The notes: generated from the sequence alone by a model not told the origin. 58,934 bases of DNA from Pseudomonas putida (GCF_022627325.1 NZ_JAETZZ010000020.1:1-58934); one strand, 5' to 3'; counted from the first letter of the stretch, positions 1 to 10,129 are shown. A program made the numbers and translations.

Positions 1-2
1 TA

Positions 3-149
3 GAGGTAGACTTTTTCGACTTTGCTGTCGGGGCGCATCATGCAGGGCTGGCTCCAGAAGGAAATCGGGAGCACAGCATCGGGCATCAGGTAAGCGCTTT
101 GAATGTGGGGTTCATGGAGCACTTACGATCATTCTATAACGACCAATAG
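3..149 (+). CDS. 3' end of an unrecognised protein (partial)
   Basis: A reading frame is open from the left edge (codon start at base 3) for 48 codons to a TAG at 147-149. I do not recognise the family. The visible tail contains GAHHAGLAP and ends in SFYNDQ. The stop codon lies inside the AATAGGAG Shine-Dalgarno of the next gene, as expected for two translationally coupled genes, which supports real coding. Codon use is mixed and less GC-biased than in the core genes further right. The protein start and any domain lie outside the window. Confidence 0.5.
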   Translation, partial: EVDFFDFAVGAHHAGLAPEGNREHSIGHQVSALNVGFMEHLRSFYNDQ

Positions 150-157
150 GAGTGGAT

Positions 158-874
158 ATGCGACGTGAGCTAACAATCTGGGAGAACAACTTCGTGCTTA
201 TTTTCACCGATGCTGTGATGCTGTATGAGGCTGCCGCCGCCTGTAATAACTCGGATCTGAACAGTGCGATGGCTAAGGCGTCGATCTTGTCAGTGAACTG
301 TGCGATTGAGGCAGCGGCCAACTCGTTTTTACAATCGGTTGAAGTTAACGAAAAGCTGTCGAAAGAGTTTGATAAGCTGAAGACGCTGGATAAGTTTGAT
401 TTTGTATTGCAGTGGCACACAGATAAAGAACTGCCTCGTGGTGATACTCATGTCCAGACCATTGCCAAGATGATCAGTAATAGAAACAATGTGTTTCATC
501 CTAAGGTAAATTCTAGGAAGGCGATAGTTGAAGCAAAAGCTGGGCCTGATAGCATAACTCATACAGAAATAAAGCTGCCGCCAAAAAAAGGGCAGGATAC
601 GAAGCATAAGCTGCTTGCTGAGGACTTTGAACTTTATACTCACGAAGATGCAAAGGCAGCGCTCATTGCTATGACAACGTTCCTCAATGCGTTCGTAGAG
701 TACTGGGGGGTTGGGTATGAGGAGTCAGAGGAATTCTTGTTTCAGGTGTGGGACGGCTCAATCAATGCTCGGCCCGTCATGTTCAGAACAAATCAGATCG
801 CTACGCTTATAAAAAATGACCACTTCTTGAATATCCAATTTATGGGCATCCACGGGATGTTCAAGAGTGGGTGA
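158..874 (+). CDS. HEPN-like protein with RNxxxH motif
   Basis: A 238-residue protein with no signal peptide or membrane segment. Helical stretches surround residues 35-60, and R109-N-x3-H114 (RNNVFH) matches the Rx4-6H motif of HEPN ribonucleases found in toxin-antitoxin, abortive infection and CRISPR-linked proteins. The remainder is not recognised. ATG at 158 is preferred over an in-frame GTG at 152 because AGGAG ends 5 bases before the ATG, while the GTG overlaps that AGGAG. It directly follows, and is probably coupled to, the truncated gene at the left edge, and it converges on the operon at 977-1698. Base composition is clearly AT-richer than the core genome, which suggests transfer. 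The HEPN assignment rests on one motif plus helical character. Confidence 0.6.
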   Translation: MRRELTIWENNFVLIFTDAVMLYEAAAACNNSDLNSAMAKASILSVNCAIEAAANSFLQSVEVNEKLSKEFDKLKTLDKFDFVLQWHTDKELPRGDTHVQTIAKMISNRNNVFHPKVNSRKAIVEAKAGPDSITHTEIKLPPKKGQDTKHKLLAEDFELYTHEDAKAALIAMTTFLNAFVEYWGVGYEESEEFLFQVWDGSINARPVMFRTNQIATLIKNDHFLNIQFMGIHGMFKSG

Positions 875-976
875 GTAGTGTGTAAAGCGAAAGGGAGGGT
901 AAATCTGTCTCTCCTCCCAGCGGTCGTATTTATGAAGGTTGTGATATTCATGCGCTGACCTACGAACAGTCCGCCT

Positions 977-1402
977 TCAGTTCTTTAGTGTTACGTCTGT
1001 AGCGCCGCTTGTCTTAAGTGCGATTTGTCTGCCCTTCTTTCGGAGTGCTATCCTTTTGCCAATAGCTACGGCCAAAGAAATTATTAGTAATATACTGAAT
1101 GCGATAGTAGTCCACCCTACATAAGCCGCGCTCGCAGACTCGGCTTTAGCTTCCTGAACATAGGAAATAAAAAAGCCAATGACAAAATTTGATATTATTG
1201 AGGCAATAAAAACCCATATTTCATAGTCGCCAAGAGCGCTTGCGTCAACCATGCGAATCTGAATGTTGTCTGGAATTGAGACTACTACATTGAAAGCGTC
1301 AGAGGTGTTCGGGTTCTGAGTTGGTGCTGATGGGGCGATCGTACTGGGCTCGGCATGAATTGAGGGTGGGCTACCATCTGGCCTCTGCATAAATGTCGTC
1401 AT
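977..1402 (-). CDS. Small two-helix membrane protein, unknown function
   Basis: A 141-residue protein. Residues 1-55 are rich in Pro, Ser and Thr and look disordered. Two hydrophobic helices follow at about residues 62-83 and 94-116, and the tail is Lys/Arg-rich. No enzyme motif is visible. It starts 2 bases after the stop of the SinR/Cas2-like gene, so the two form an operon. Upstream of the ATG there is only a weak TTAAG, so translation may depend on coupling. A small membrane protein beside a nuclease-fold gene resembles effector arrangements in defence modules, but nothing in the sequence proves this. A later ATG (residue 5) is an alternative start. Confidence 0.6.
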   Translation of the reverse strand: MTTFMQRPDGSPPSIHAEPSTIAPSAPTQNPNTSDAFNVVVSIPDNIQIRMVDASALGDYEIWVFIASIISNFVIGFFISYVQEAKAESASAAYVGWTTIAFSILLIISLAVAIGKRIALRKKGRQIALKTSGATDVTLKN

Positions 1403-1404
1403 AC

Positions 1405-1698
1405 TTAATTCGTCCGTAAATTTATCTCATTCCACATATTTTCAGGCAGCCAACCGTTGTAAGAACCTCCAGTCATGACAGGTGTGCACAGAAATTGAAC
1501 GTCACTCGGATGCTGTCTAGCGACATTGGTCATTGCTTCAATGATCGCGTCTCGATCTTGAACTGACCAAACTTTTACTACAAATAGGGTGTTAAGAGGT
1601 TTCACCCAAGAGTGTGAAGCAATGCAAGCTTTAAGCTTTTCATTGATTTCATTCCAGTGATGCTGGCCATGGATATCCCATGAAATTACAACGTGCAT
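1405..1698 (-). CDS. SinR/Cas2-like small protein
   Basis: A 97-residue protein. It opens with a hydrophobic strand ending in Asp (VVISWDI), followed by a helix, then W-x3-L-NT before a second strand (LFVVKVW), and ends with GWL and a W-x2-I tail. This layout resembles the ferredoxin-like SinR/VapD/Cas2 superfamily, where the strand-1 Asp is often catalytic in Cas2-type nucleases. A strong AAGGAG precedes the ATG by 7 bases. It is the first gene of a two-gene operon with the membrane protein downstream. No cas1 or repeat array is nearby, so it is not a CRISPR adaptation gene. The fold assignment comes from pattern reading only; nuclease activity is unproven. Confidence 0.5.
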   Translation of the reverse strand: MHVVISWDIHGQHHWNEINEKLKACIASHSWVKPLNTLFVVKVWSVQDRDAIIEAMTNVARQHPSDVQFLCTPVMTGGSYNGWLPENMWNEINLRTN

Positions 1699-1970
1699 TT
1701 TTGTCTCCTTACGTTTGTGTCAACTTGCCCCATGCAGTCCTTTCAGCACTCTCCCCGCAACGCCCGTGATGCTGAACTGAGCACGTGCGGATGGAGCGGC
1801 GTTGGGCCTGGTAGACATGCTCTCGATCCCTGGGTATTGCACCTACAGGCGTATGACGTTCGCGCCCCACGATCTAGGGCTAAGGCACGAAAACGGGGAA
1901 GAAACGGGGGAAAAATGTCGATTTACATCACTGTGGCCTACCCTGAATTGGCGTAAACCACTGATTTTAT
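1699..1970. other. Gene-free junction between accessory segment and tRNA
   Basis: No convincing gene. Short frames here run through the tRNA or lack a ribosome site. Two near-identical 11-base units in tandem (AAACGGGGAAG, AAACGGGGGAA; 1891-1912) lie about 60 bases from the tRNA 3' end. Such short G-rich direct repeats could be arm-type sites of a tRNA-targeting integrase, so this may be a remnant attachment region. No integrase gene is present in the window. Confidence 0.35.
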
Positions 1971-2047
1971 TGGTGGGCCCACACGGACTCGAACCGTGGA
2001 CCAAAGGATTATGAGTCCTCTGCTCTAACCAACTGAGCTATAGGCCC
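1971..2047 (-). tRNA. tRNA with CAT anticodon, probably tRNA-Ile2
   Basis: A complete 77-base cloverleaf including an encoded CCA end. The acceptor stem GGGCCTA pairs with TGGGCCC, and the D arm, an anticodon stem GGACT/ATCC-type around CAT (complement of 2011-2013) and the TTCGAGT T-loop are all present. CAT can be elongator Met or, after lysidine modification by TilS, the minor Ile2 tRNA reading AUA. The GGGCC acceptor and GAGGACTCATAATCC anticodon arm look more like Ile2 from memory. The accessory segment abuts its 3' end, the usual side for integrated elements. Confidence 0.95.
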
Positions 2048-2063
2048 TCAGTAAGTGCCCGCA

Positions 2064-5000
2064 TTATAACGAGGGTTTCGAAAGCGTGCCATCCGAAAGA
2101 TCGGTTAGTGCTATGCGAAGAAACGTCGCTGCGAAATCATCGGGTGGCAGCGGCAGGCTGACGATATAGCCTTGGATCTGTTCACAGCCCTCTGCGGCCA
2201 GGAATCGTTGCTGCGCCTGGTTCTCCACCCCTTCCGCGATGATGGTCAACTGCATGCTGCGCCCCAGTGCGATGATGGCGCGCGCGATGGCTGCATCGTG
2301 CGGGTCGTCCGGCAAACCGCGGATGAACGATTTGTCGATCTTGAGGATGTCGAGTGGCAGGCGCTTGAGGTAGCTCAGGGATGAATAACCGGTGCCGAAA
2401 TCATCGATTGCCAGTTGCACACCCAGCTGCTTTAGCTGGTGGAGCACGGCCAGGGCTTCTTCGGCCTGGCTCATGATGAAGTTCTCGGTAATTTCCAGCT
2501 GCAGGTCGCCCGCCTTCAGTTGGTAGGTCTTGAGCAACTGCTCGATGCGCTTGGCCAGGCCATGGTGGCGCAGCTGTGCACCTGCGAGGTTGATCGACAG
2601 CGGGCCAAAGGCTTGGTAGTGCTTCTTCCACTGGTGCATCTGCCGGCAGGCCTGCTCCAGCACCCAGTCGCCGAGCTGCAGGATGGTGCCGTTCTCTTCG
2701 GCGAGGTGGATGAAGTGCTCTGGCGGCACTTCGCCGAAGGTGGGGTGGCTCCAGCGGATCAACGCTTCTGCGCCCACCAAGGTCTGGGTCTTGAGGCTGA
2801 ACTTGGGCTGGTAGCACAGGCTCATTTCGTTACGCTCTATGGCCCGGCGCAGCTCGTGCTCCAGGGCAATACGTTCGCTGGCCTGGGCTGTGAGGTCGCG
2901 GGTGTAGGCTTCGACACGGTTGCGGCCTTTGGCTTTGGAGCGGTACATGGCGGCGTCGGCATTGCGGATCAGCGTGGCGACGTCGGTGCCGTCCTGAGGG
3001 TAGAGGCTGATGCCGATACTGGCACTGGTGAAAAACTCGTGTTCGCCGGCCTGGAAGGGCGCGCTGAAGCAGGACAGCAGTTTGTTGGCGATGGCGCTGG
3101 CATCACTGGGTTTGTGCAGGCCCGGCAGCAGGATGATGAATTCGTCGCCACCCAGGCGCGCCACGGTATCGACGTCGCGCACTTGCTCTTTGAGACGCTG
3201 GGCGATGCCCTTGAGCAGCAGGTCGCCGACCGGATGGCCAAGGCTGTCGTTGATGTGCTTGAAGCGATCAAGGTCAAGGAACAGCACCGCGCCCTGGCGG
3301 TTGGATGCTTGCGCGCAGGTAAGCACGGCCTGCAGGCGGTTCTCGAACAGCGCGCGGTTGGGCAGGCCGGTAAGTGGGTCGTGGTGGGCCTGGTAATCGA
3401 GTTTGGCCTGAGCATGCTTGAGGCTGGAGATATCGGCGAACACGGCGACGAAGTGTGTGATATCGCTGTCGCTGTTGCGCACGGCGCTGATGGTCAGCCA
3501 GCCCGGGTAAAGCTCGCCATTTTTGCGTTTGTTGTAGATCTCGCCCTGCCAATGGCCTTCTGCTGTGAGCTGATGCCACATGGCCGCGTAAAAGGCGCTG
3601 TCGTGCTGGCCGGAGGCGAGCAGGCGCGGGGTCTGGCCCAGGGCTTCCGTCTCGTTGTAGCCGGTGATTTCGCTGAACGCACGGTTTACCGCGCTGATGC
3701 GCTGGTCGATATCGGTGATCAGAACGCCTTCGGCGGTATTTTCGAAGACGGTGGCGGCAAGTTGCAGTTTTTCCTGCATCAAATGGCGCTCGGTGATATC
3801 GCGGGCAATGGTCAGCATGCAATCGACGCCGGCAATCGGCAGTGGCCGTGCGGACAGTTCGCACAGGCGGATCTGCCCGTCGCTGCGGCGGATATGGCAG
3901 CTGAAATCGCGCACGAAACCATCACGGGTGAGTTGAGTGATCAGGCGTTTGCGTTCGTTGAGGTCGACCCAGATGCCCAGGTCAAAGGACGTCTGGTCAA
4001 GGGCAGGGTCCAGGTCGTAGCCGGTCAGCCGACAGAAACCCTCGTTGACCTCCATCAGCAGGCCATCGCTCTGGCGCGACAGCAGCAAGCCATCCGGGGA
4101 GGCGTGGAAGGCTTTGGCAAATTTCTCTTCGGAGGTTTGCAGTTGCTGCTGGGTTTCCTTCAGCTGGCTGATGTCGCGCACCGCGACGACGAAGGCCAGG
4201 GTGCCATCGAGCTCGAAGGTTTCGGCAGAGGTCAGGCCTGTGAACAATTGGCCGTTGCTGCGGCGGAAGCTCATTTCCAGGTTACGGATGCCGCCTTGGT
4301 GCAGGCGTTCGAGCAGCAGTGGCCCGGCACCTTGCGTACCCCACAAGTTCAGCTCTGTGGCGGTGCGGCCAACGACTTGGCCTGGGGTCAGGCCGATCTG
4401 CTCTTCGAAAGCTTCGTTGACCTCCAGCAGGCACCCATCACTGTGGCGTGCAATCAACAGGATGTCGGGGCATTGCTGGAAGACCGAAGCGAACTTCTGT
4501 TCTGAAAGGCGCAGGGCGTCTTCGGTGCGCTTGGTTTCACTGATGTCGATCATCAGCCCGCGCATCACAGGCCGGTGGCCATGCTCGATCATGCTGACGA
4601 TATTGCGCACCCAGAGGGAATGGCCATCGGCACGCATCACCCTGTAATCGAGGCTGTGGTCGCGCCCGGCTGCGGTTTCACTTTCGCAGTAGGCCTGGGC
4701 CCAGAGTGCATCCTCTGGGTGCAGGATGCTGCGCCAGAAGCCCGGTTTGAGCCATTCGTGCAAGGGGTAGCCAAGCAGGTCTTCGGCATGGGGTGAGACA
4801 TACCTATAGGTGAAGTCATTGGCGTCAGCTTCCCAGGCGATAGCTGAGAGGCTTTCGATCAGCCCACGGTAATGGTACTCGCTGCTGCGCAGTTCCTGTT
4901 CCAGGGCGATGCGCCTGGATATTTCCGAGCTGAGGCGGCGGTTGATGCGGATCACCACGGCCAGAATGGCGATCAGCAAAAGCACGGCGGGCAGGCCGTA

Positions 5001-5807
5001 CATGAGCATGTCGTGCCAGAACGTGCGTTGATCGACCACATTGCCGACCCAGCGTTGCTGAATCTGCCTGATCTCGTCACTCGACATGTCGGCCATGACC
5101 TTGTCGAGGATGCCGATCAAGACCTTCTTGTCACGCGGTGCGGCCATGGCCAACTGATAGCGGTAGGGCGTTTCGCCGCTGACATAAAGGCCGTCCAGCT
5201 TAAGCTGGCGCAGGCTCCAGATGCTCGAGGCAAGGTCGCCGACCACGGCATCCACCTCATCGGTGGCCAGGGCCTGCAAGGTCGAGCTTACATTGGGCAT
5301 GGCGACCAGGTTGAGATCGGGATGGTGGGTACGCAGCAGCTCATGTGGAGCGTAATTTTCCACCACGGCGATTTTCAGGCCGTAAAGGTCTTTCAGTGTG
5401 CGGGGTTGCTGGCCGCCTTCATGGGCCAGGATGACGATGGGAAAATCCAGATAAGGGCGGGTGAAGGCCAGATAGCCCTGGCGTTCGGGAGTTGACATGA
5501 CGCCGGGTAAAAGGTCGATGCGGCTTTCGCGCGCCTGTTGAAGCACCTCGGTCCAGGTGCTGGGTTCGACCGGTTTGAATGCCACGCCCAGGCGTTCCTG
5601 AAGCATGGCGATGTAATCGGCGGCCAATCCCTGGTACCGGCCTTCCTGGTCACGAAATTCGAACGGTGGCCAGGAGGCGTCGACGCCTAGCTTCAACTGC
5701 GGGTGGGCAGTGAGCCAGGTTTTTTCCTCGTCTGTCAGGGTCAGGGCGCCGGCCGTTGTGTTCCACAGGATCAGGAGCAGCAACAGAATGGCCGGCATTG
5801 GCGGCAT
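2064..5807 (-). CDS. Periplasmic-binding/PAS/GGDEF/EAL sensor protein
   Basis: A 1247-residue inner-membrane signalling protein predicted to make and/or degrade cyclic-di-GMP. In order: signal peptide (1-20), a solute-binding family 3 domain in the periplasm (about 25-255), one transmembrane helix (about 265-290), four PAS domains (about 310-800), a GGDEF domain with intact RLGGDEF at about 884-890, and an EAL domain with EAL at 1014-1016, DDFGTG, KIDKSF and AEGVE. Both catalytic signatures look intact, so it may be bifunctional. The longer frame back to 6020 is rejected because it runs through the rpoD terminator and the end of rpoD; the ATG at 5807 has GAGG just upstream and begins a good signal peptide. 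The binding domain suggests amino-acid or similar ligand sensing (inference). Confidence 0.9.
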   Translation of the reverse strand: MPPMPAILLLLLILWNTTAGALTLTDEEKTWLTAHPQLKLGVDASWPPFEFRDQEGRYQGLAADYIAMLQERLGVAFKPVEPSTWTEVLQQARESRIDLLPGVMSTPERQGYLAFTRPYLDFPIVILAHEGGQQPRTLKDLYGLKIAVVENYAPHELLRTHHPDLNLVAMPNVSSTLQALATDEVDAVVGDLASSIWSLRQLKLDGLYVSGETPYRYQLAMAAPRDKKVLIGILDKVMADMSSDEIRQIQQRWVGNVVDQRTFWHDMLMYGLPAVLLLIAILAVVIRINRRLSSEISRRIALEQELRSSEYHYRGLIESLSAIAWEADANDFTYRYVSPHAEDLLGYPLHEWLKPGFWRSILHPEDALWAQAYCESETAAGRDHSLDYRVMRADGHSLWVRNIVSMIEHGHRPVMRGLMIDISETKRTEDALRLSEQKFASVFQQCPDILLIARHSDGCLLEVNEAFEEQIGLTPGQVVGRTATELNLWGTQGAGPLLLERLHQGGIRNLEMSFRRSNGQLFTGLTSAETFELDGTLAFVVAVRDISQLKETQQQLQTSEEKFAKAFHASPDGLLLSRQSDGLLMEVNEGFCRLTGYDLDPALDQTSFDLGIWVDLNERKRLITQLTRDGFVRDFSCHIRRSDGQIRLCELSARPLPIAGVDCMLTIARDITERHLMQEKLQLAATVFENTAEGVLITDIDQRISAVNRAFSEITGYNETEALGQTPRLLASGQHDSAFYAAMWHQLTAEGHWQGEIYNKRKNGELYPGWLTISAVRNSDSDITHFVAVFADISSLKHAQAKLDYQAHHDPLTGLPNRALFENRLQAVLTCAQASNRQGAVLFLDLDRFKHINDSLGHPVGDLLLKGIAQRLKEQVRDVDTVARLGGDEFIILLPGLHKPSDASAIANKLLSCFSAPFQAGEHEFFTSASIGISLYPQDGTDVATLIRNADAAMYRSKAKGRNRVEAYTRDLTAQASERIALEHELRRAIERNEMSLCYQPKFSLKTQTLVGAEALIRWSHPTFGEVPPEHFIHLAEENGTILQLGDWVLEQACRQMHQWKKHYQAFGPLSINLAGAQLRHHGLAKRIEQLLKTYQLKAGDLQLEITENFIMSQAEEALAVLHQLKQLGVQLAIDDFGTGYSSLSYLKRLPLDILKIDKSFIRGLPDDPHDAAIARAIIALGRSMQLTIIAEGVENQAQQRFLAAEGCEQIQGYIVSLPLPPDDFAATFLRIALTDLSDGTLSKPSL

Positions 5808-5903
5808 GGCAGCCTCGTATTCAGGTGGTCTGAATTCGAGTGTAGACGGGCATTCACCCCGAAGGGTAGCTACTTGCCACGACCTTTTGTCACATAAGAA
5901 AAA

Positions 5904-5921
5904 CCCCGGCCTGGGCCGGGG
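5904..5921 (-). terminator. rpoD intrinsic terminator
   Basis: A 7-bp GC-only stem (CCCCGGC / GCCGGGG) with a 4-base loop. Read on the minus strand it is followed by five T residues and lies just after the rpoD stop. This is a textbook factor-independent terminator that ends the rpsU-dnaG-rpoD operon before the GGDEF/EAL gene. Confidence 0.9.
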
Positions 5922-5928
5922 TTCGTCA

Positions 5929-7779
<1,851 letters not shown>

Positions 7780-7846
7780 AACACCCTATCCACTGAAGGT
7801 CTTGGCGGGCAAAAAACAAGCCGAGGATTATACCCGAGCATGGGCC

Positions 7847-9829
7847 TCACGCGCCAGATGAGGTCGGCGTTTGTGCGGGAACATTCCGGCTCAGCAGGGC
7901 GAGAAGCTGAGATTTTTCCTCGCTGCTCAACTCGCTTTGACGTGCTTTCCTGAGCAGATGTTCCAGGCTGCGCTCGCGTTGGCGGGCGGACAAGCTAGTT
8001 ATAGTGTCGAAAAACTGTTGTTCAAGGTTGTCGGCTACGATCAGCCATTCCTTTTCCGCCAAGGCTCGCAGCAAGCGGCCCTGTTCGGTGCCGTGCCAGC
8101 GTGCGATCAGCTGCATTGAGCTTAGCCCAGGATTTTTTTGCGCGGCCTCGATCAGCGCCACCAGCAGTTGGCTGTAGAGGTGCTCTTCGTCGGCAAAGTG
8201 GCTGGCGTCCTCGACTTTGCCGGCCAGCAGCGGGTGGTGCAGCAGTGTGCGCAAGGCCGCAAGGGTCGGGGGCTCCACCGGTGCTGGCGTGCGTGGCGGG
8301 GCGTCATCACGCTGCTGCCACGGCTTGCCTCCTTTGCGGTTCTTGTCCCAGGGCTTGTCACTCCACGGCTTCTTGCCGCCCCCCTTGTTTGGCTTCCACT
8401 GCTGTTCCTGCTGCGCCGGGGCGTAGTCGTGCTGCGGCATGTCGCCATAGTCGGGGGTGTAGCTGGCCATGGCATCGTAGTCGTAGCCCGGGTCGTAGTC
8501 CGGCACGCTGTTGCTGGCAGGCGCCTGCTGGGCCAACTGCTCGACCTGTTGAGGGTCGAGGCCGGTGATTTCCTTCAGGCGGTTGCGCATCAACTGACGC
8601 AGGTTGGCGCCGGGGATTTTTTCGATCAACGGTGCAGCGAGGGTGGCCATGTGCGCCTTGCCCTCAAGCGAGCGCGGATCGGCCTCGATGCTCAGTTGCT
8701 CGAAGAAATAGTCGGCCAGCGGCTGGGCGTGCTGGTTGATGCGTGCCATGAAGGCATCAGTGCCTTCTGCGCGCACCAGGCTGTCCGGGTCTTCGCCTTC
8801 GGGCAGGAACAGGAAGCGCGCGCGGCGCCCGTCCTGCAGTGCCGAGAGGGTCGACTCCAGGGCACGCCAGGCGGCCTTGCGCCCGGCCTGGTCGCCGTCG
8901 AAGCAGAACAGCACGCTGGGCACCACGCGAAACAGGCGCTTGAGGTGTTCTTCACTGGTGGCGGTGCCGAGTGTGGCTACGGCGTTGCGCAGGCCTTGCT
9001 GGGCCAGGGCGATGACATCCATGTAGCCCTCGACGACGATGATCTCGTCCAGGTTGCGGTTGTGCTTGCGCGCCTCATACAGCCCGTAAAGTTCCTGGCC
9101 CTTATGGAATACCGGGGTCTCCGGGGAGTTGAGATACTTGGGCTTGTCGTCGCCCAGAACGCGGCCGCCAAAGGCGATGATGCGCCCGCGGCTGTCGCGT
9201 ATCGGGAACATCACCCGGTCGCGGAAGCGGTCGTAGCGTTTGCCGCTTTCGGCGTTTTCGATCAGCAGGCCGGCGTCGATCATCACCTTCTGTTGCAGGG
9301 TGTCTGCGCCCAGGTGCTTGAGCAGGTTGTCCCAGCCAGGTGGCGCGAACCCCAGGCCGAAGTCGCGGGCGATTTCCCCCGACAGGCCGCGACCCTTGAG
9401 GTAATCCACTGCTGCCTTGCGGGTGGGGTGGCTGCGCAGGGCCTGGCGATAGAATTCCGAGGCGGCATCCAGCAGCGGGTAGAGCGGGGAGTCTGTTGGC
9501 TGTCGCGGCTTTTGACCTCGCCGGCCTTCCTCGCGGGGTACTTCCATGCCTGCGGCGCGGGCCAGCTCCTCGACCGCCTGGGGGAAGTCCAGGTTGTCGT
9601 GGTCCATGACGAAACCCAGGGCGTTGCCACCTGCGCCGCAACCGAAGCAGTAGTAGAACTGCTTGTCCGGGCTCACCGTGAAGGAGGGGGTTTTCTCTTT
9701 GTGGAACGGGCAGCAGGCGGAGTAGTTCTTGCCGGTCTTTTTCAGCTGGACACGCGAACTTACCACGTCGACGATGTCGAGGCGGTTGATCAGGTCGTCT
9801 ATGAAGCTTTGGGGAATCAGCCCGGCCAT
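7847..9829 (-). CDS. dnaG: DNA primase
   Basis: A 660-residue primase that makes RNA primers for replication forks. The CHC2 zinc ribbon is complete (C40, H43, C61, C64). The RNA-polymerase/TOPRIM core shows VVEGYMD and the metal-binding FDGD segment, followed by a Gln/Gly/Lys-rich linker (about 430-510) and a C-terminal helicase-binding domain. ATG at 9829 (MAGLIPQSF) fits the known family start better than the ATG 7 codons upstream. It sits between rpsU and rpoD, as in other gammaproteobacteria. Confidence 0.97.
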   Translation of the reverse strand: MAGLIPQSFIDDLINRLDIVDVVSSRVQLKKTGKNYSACCPFHKEKTPSFTVSPDKQFYYCFGCGAGGNALGFVMDHDNLDFPQAVEELARAAGMEVPREEGRRGQKPRQPTDSPLYPLLDAASEFYRQALRSHPTRKAAVDYLKGRGLSGEIARDFGLGFAPPGWDNLLKHLGADTLQQKVMIDAGLLIENAESGKRYDRFRDRVMFPIRDSRGRIIAFGGRVLGDDKPKYLNSPETPVFHKGQELYGLYEARKHNRNLDEIIVVEGYMDVIALAQQGLRNAVATLGTATSEEHLKRLFRVVPSVLFCFDGDQAGRKAAWRALESTLSALQDGRRARFLFLPEGEDPDSLVRAEGTDAFMARINQHAQPLADYFFEQLSIEADPRSLEGKAHMATLAAPLIEKIPGANLRQLMRNRLKEITGLDPQQVEQLAQQAPASNSVPDYDPGYDYDAMASYTPDYGDMPQHDYAPAQQEQQWKPNKGGGKKPWSDKPWDKNRKGGKPWQQRDDAPPRTPAPVEPPTLAALRTLLHHPLLAGKVEDASHFADEEHLYSQLLVALIEAAQKNPGLSSMQLIARWHGTEQGRLLRALAEKEWLIVADNLEQQFFDTITSLSARQRERSLEHLLRKARQSELSSEEKSQLLALLSRNVPAQTPTSSGA

Positions 9830-10129
9830 GGCAGTCTCGTCATCTGGCAACTGGCAAGTCTAATCGCTAGCGCGCCGTTAGGGGCAAGAGCTGCTAGGGG
9901 ATGTGCGAGGGAATGTGTGCTCGTCGGTAGCCTCCAGGTTAACCAGGGGCTCGTCAGTGAGGACGTGCACGACTGGTCGGAACCAGCTCTGACGTTGTGA
10001 TGCACTTTGCCCATTGCAAGTTGCGATGGACGCCTTGAGCTAGCTGCTCAAGGTTGAAACAAACCGCTGCCATCGGCCCGGCGGTGAGCCGGGCAGGGCA
10101 GAAGCTTTGCGTAGAACGGCTGTGCTGTA
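9830..10129 (-). promoter_or_regulatory. rpsU-dnaG spacer with two perfect hairpins
   Basis: About 300 bases without a gene inside the operon. Two perfect inverted repeats stand out: 8-bp arms CCTTGAGC/GCTCAAGG with a 5-base loop (10033-10053), and 7-bp arms GCCCGGC/GCCGGGC with a 5-base loop (10076-10094), the latter just after rpsU. Neither has a clear T-run on the minus strand. In E. coli a partial terminator between rpsU and dnaG keeps primase low relative to S21; these hairpins could play that part or mark RNA processing sites. Confidence 0.5.

Noticed and set aside
1405..1698. CRISPR-Cas adaptation gene
   Set aside because: No cas1, effector genes, repeats or spacers anywhere in the window, so a Cas2-like fold alone does not imply CRISPR.
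1802..2014. 70-codon plus-strand frame ending in GLEPWTKGL
   Set aside because: Its tail is the reverse complement of the tRNA. Such read-through frames are common at tRNA genes and are not proteins.
2439..4505. Long plus-strand open frame opposite the GGDEF/EAL gene (688 codons)
   Set aside because: High-GC third-position shadow of the minus-strand gene; no ribosome site, no family motif, low-complexity Gly/Ala/Val/Gln composition.
8138..10000. 620-codon plus-strand frame opposite dnaG
   Set aside because: Shadow of dnaG, whose zinc and TOPRIM motifs are complete on the minus strand.
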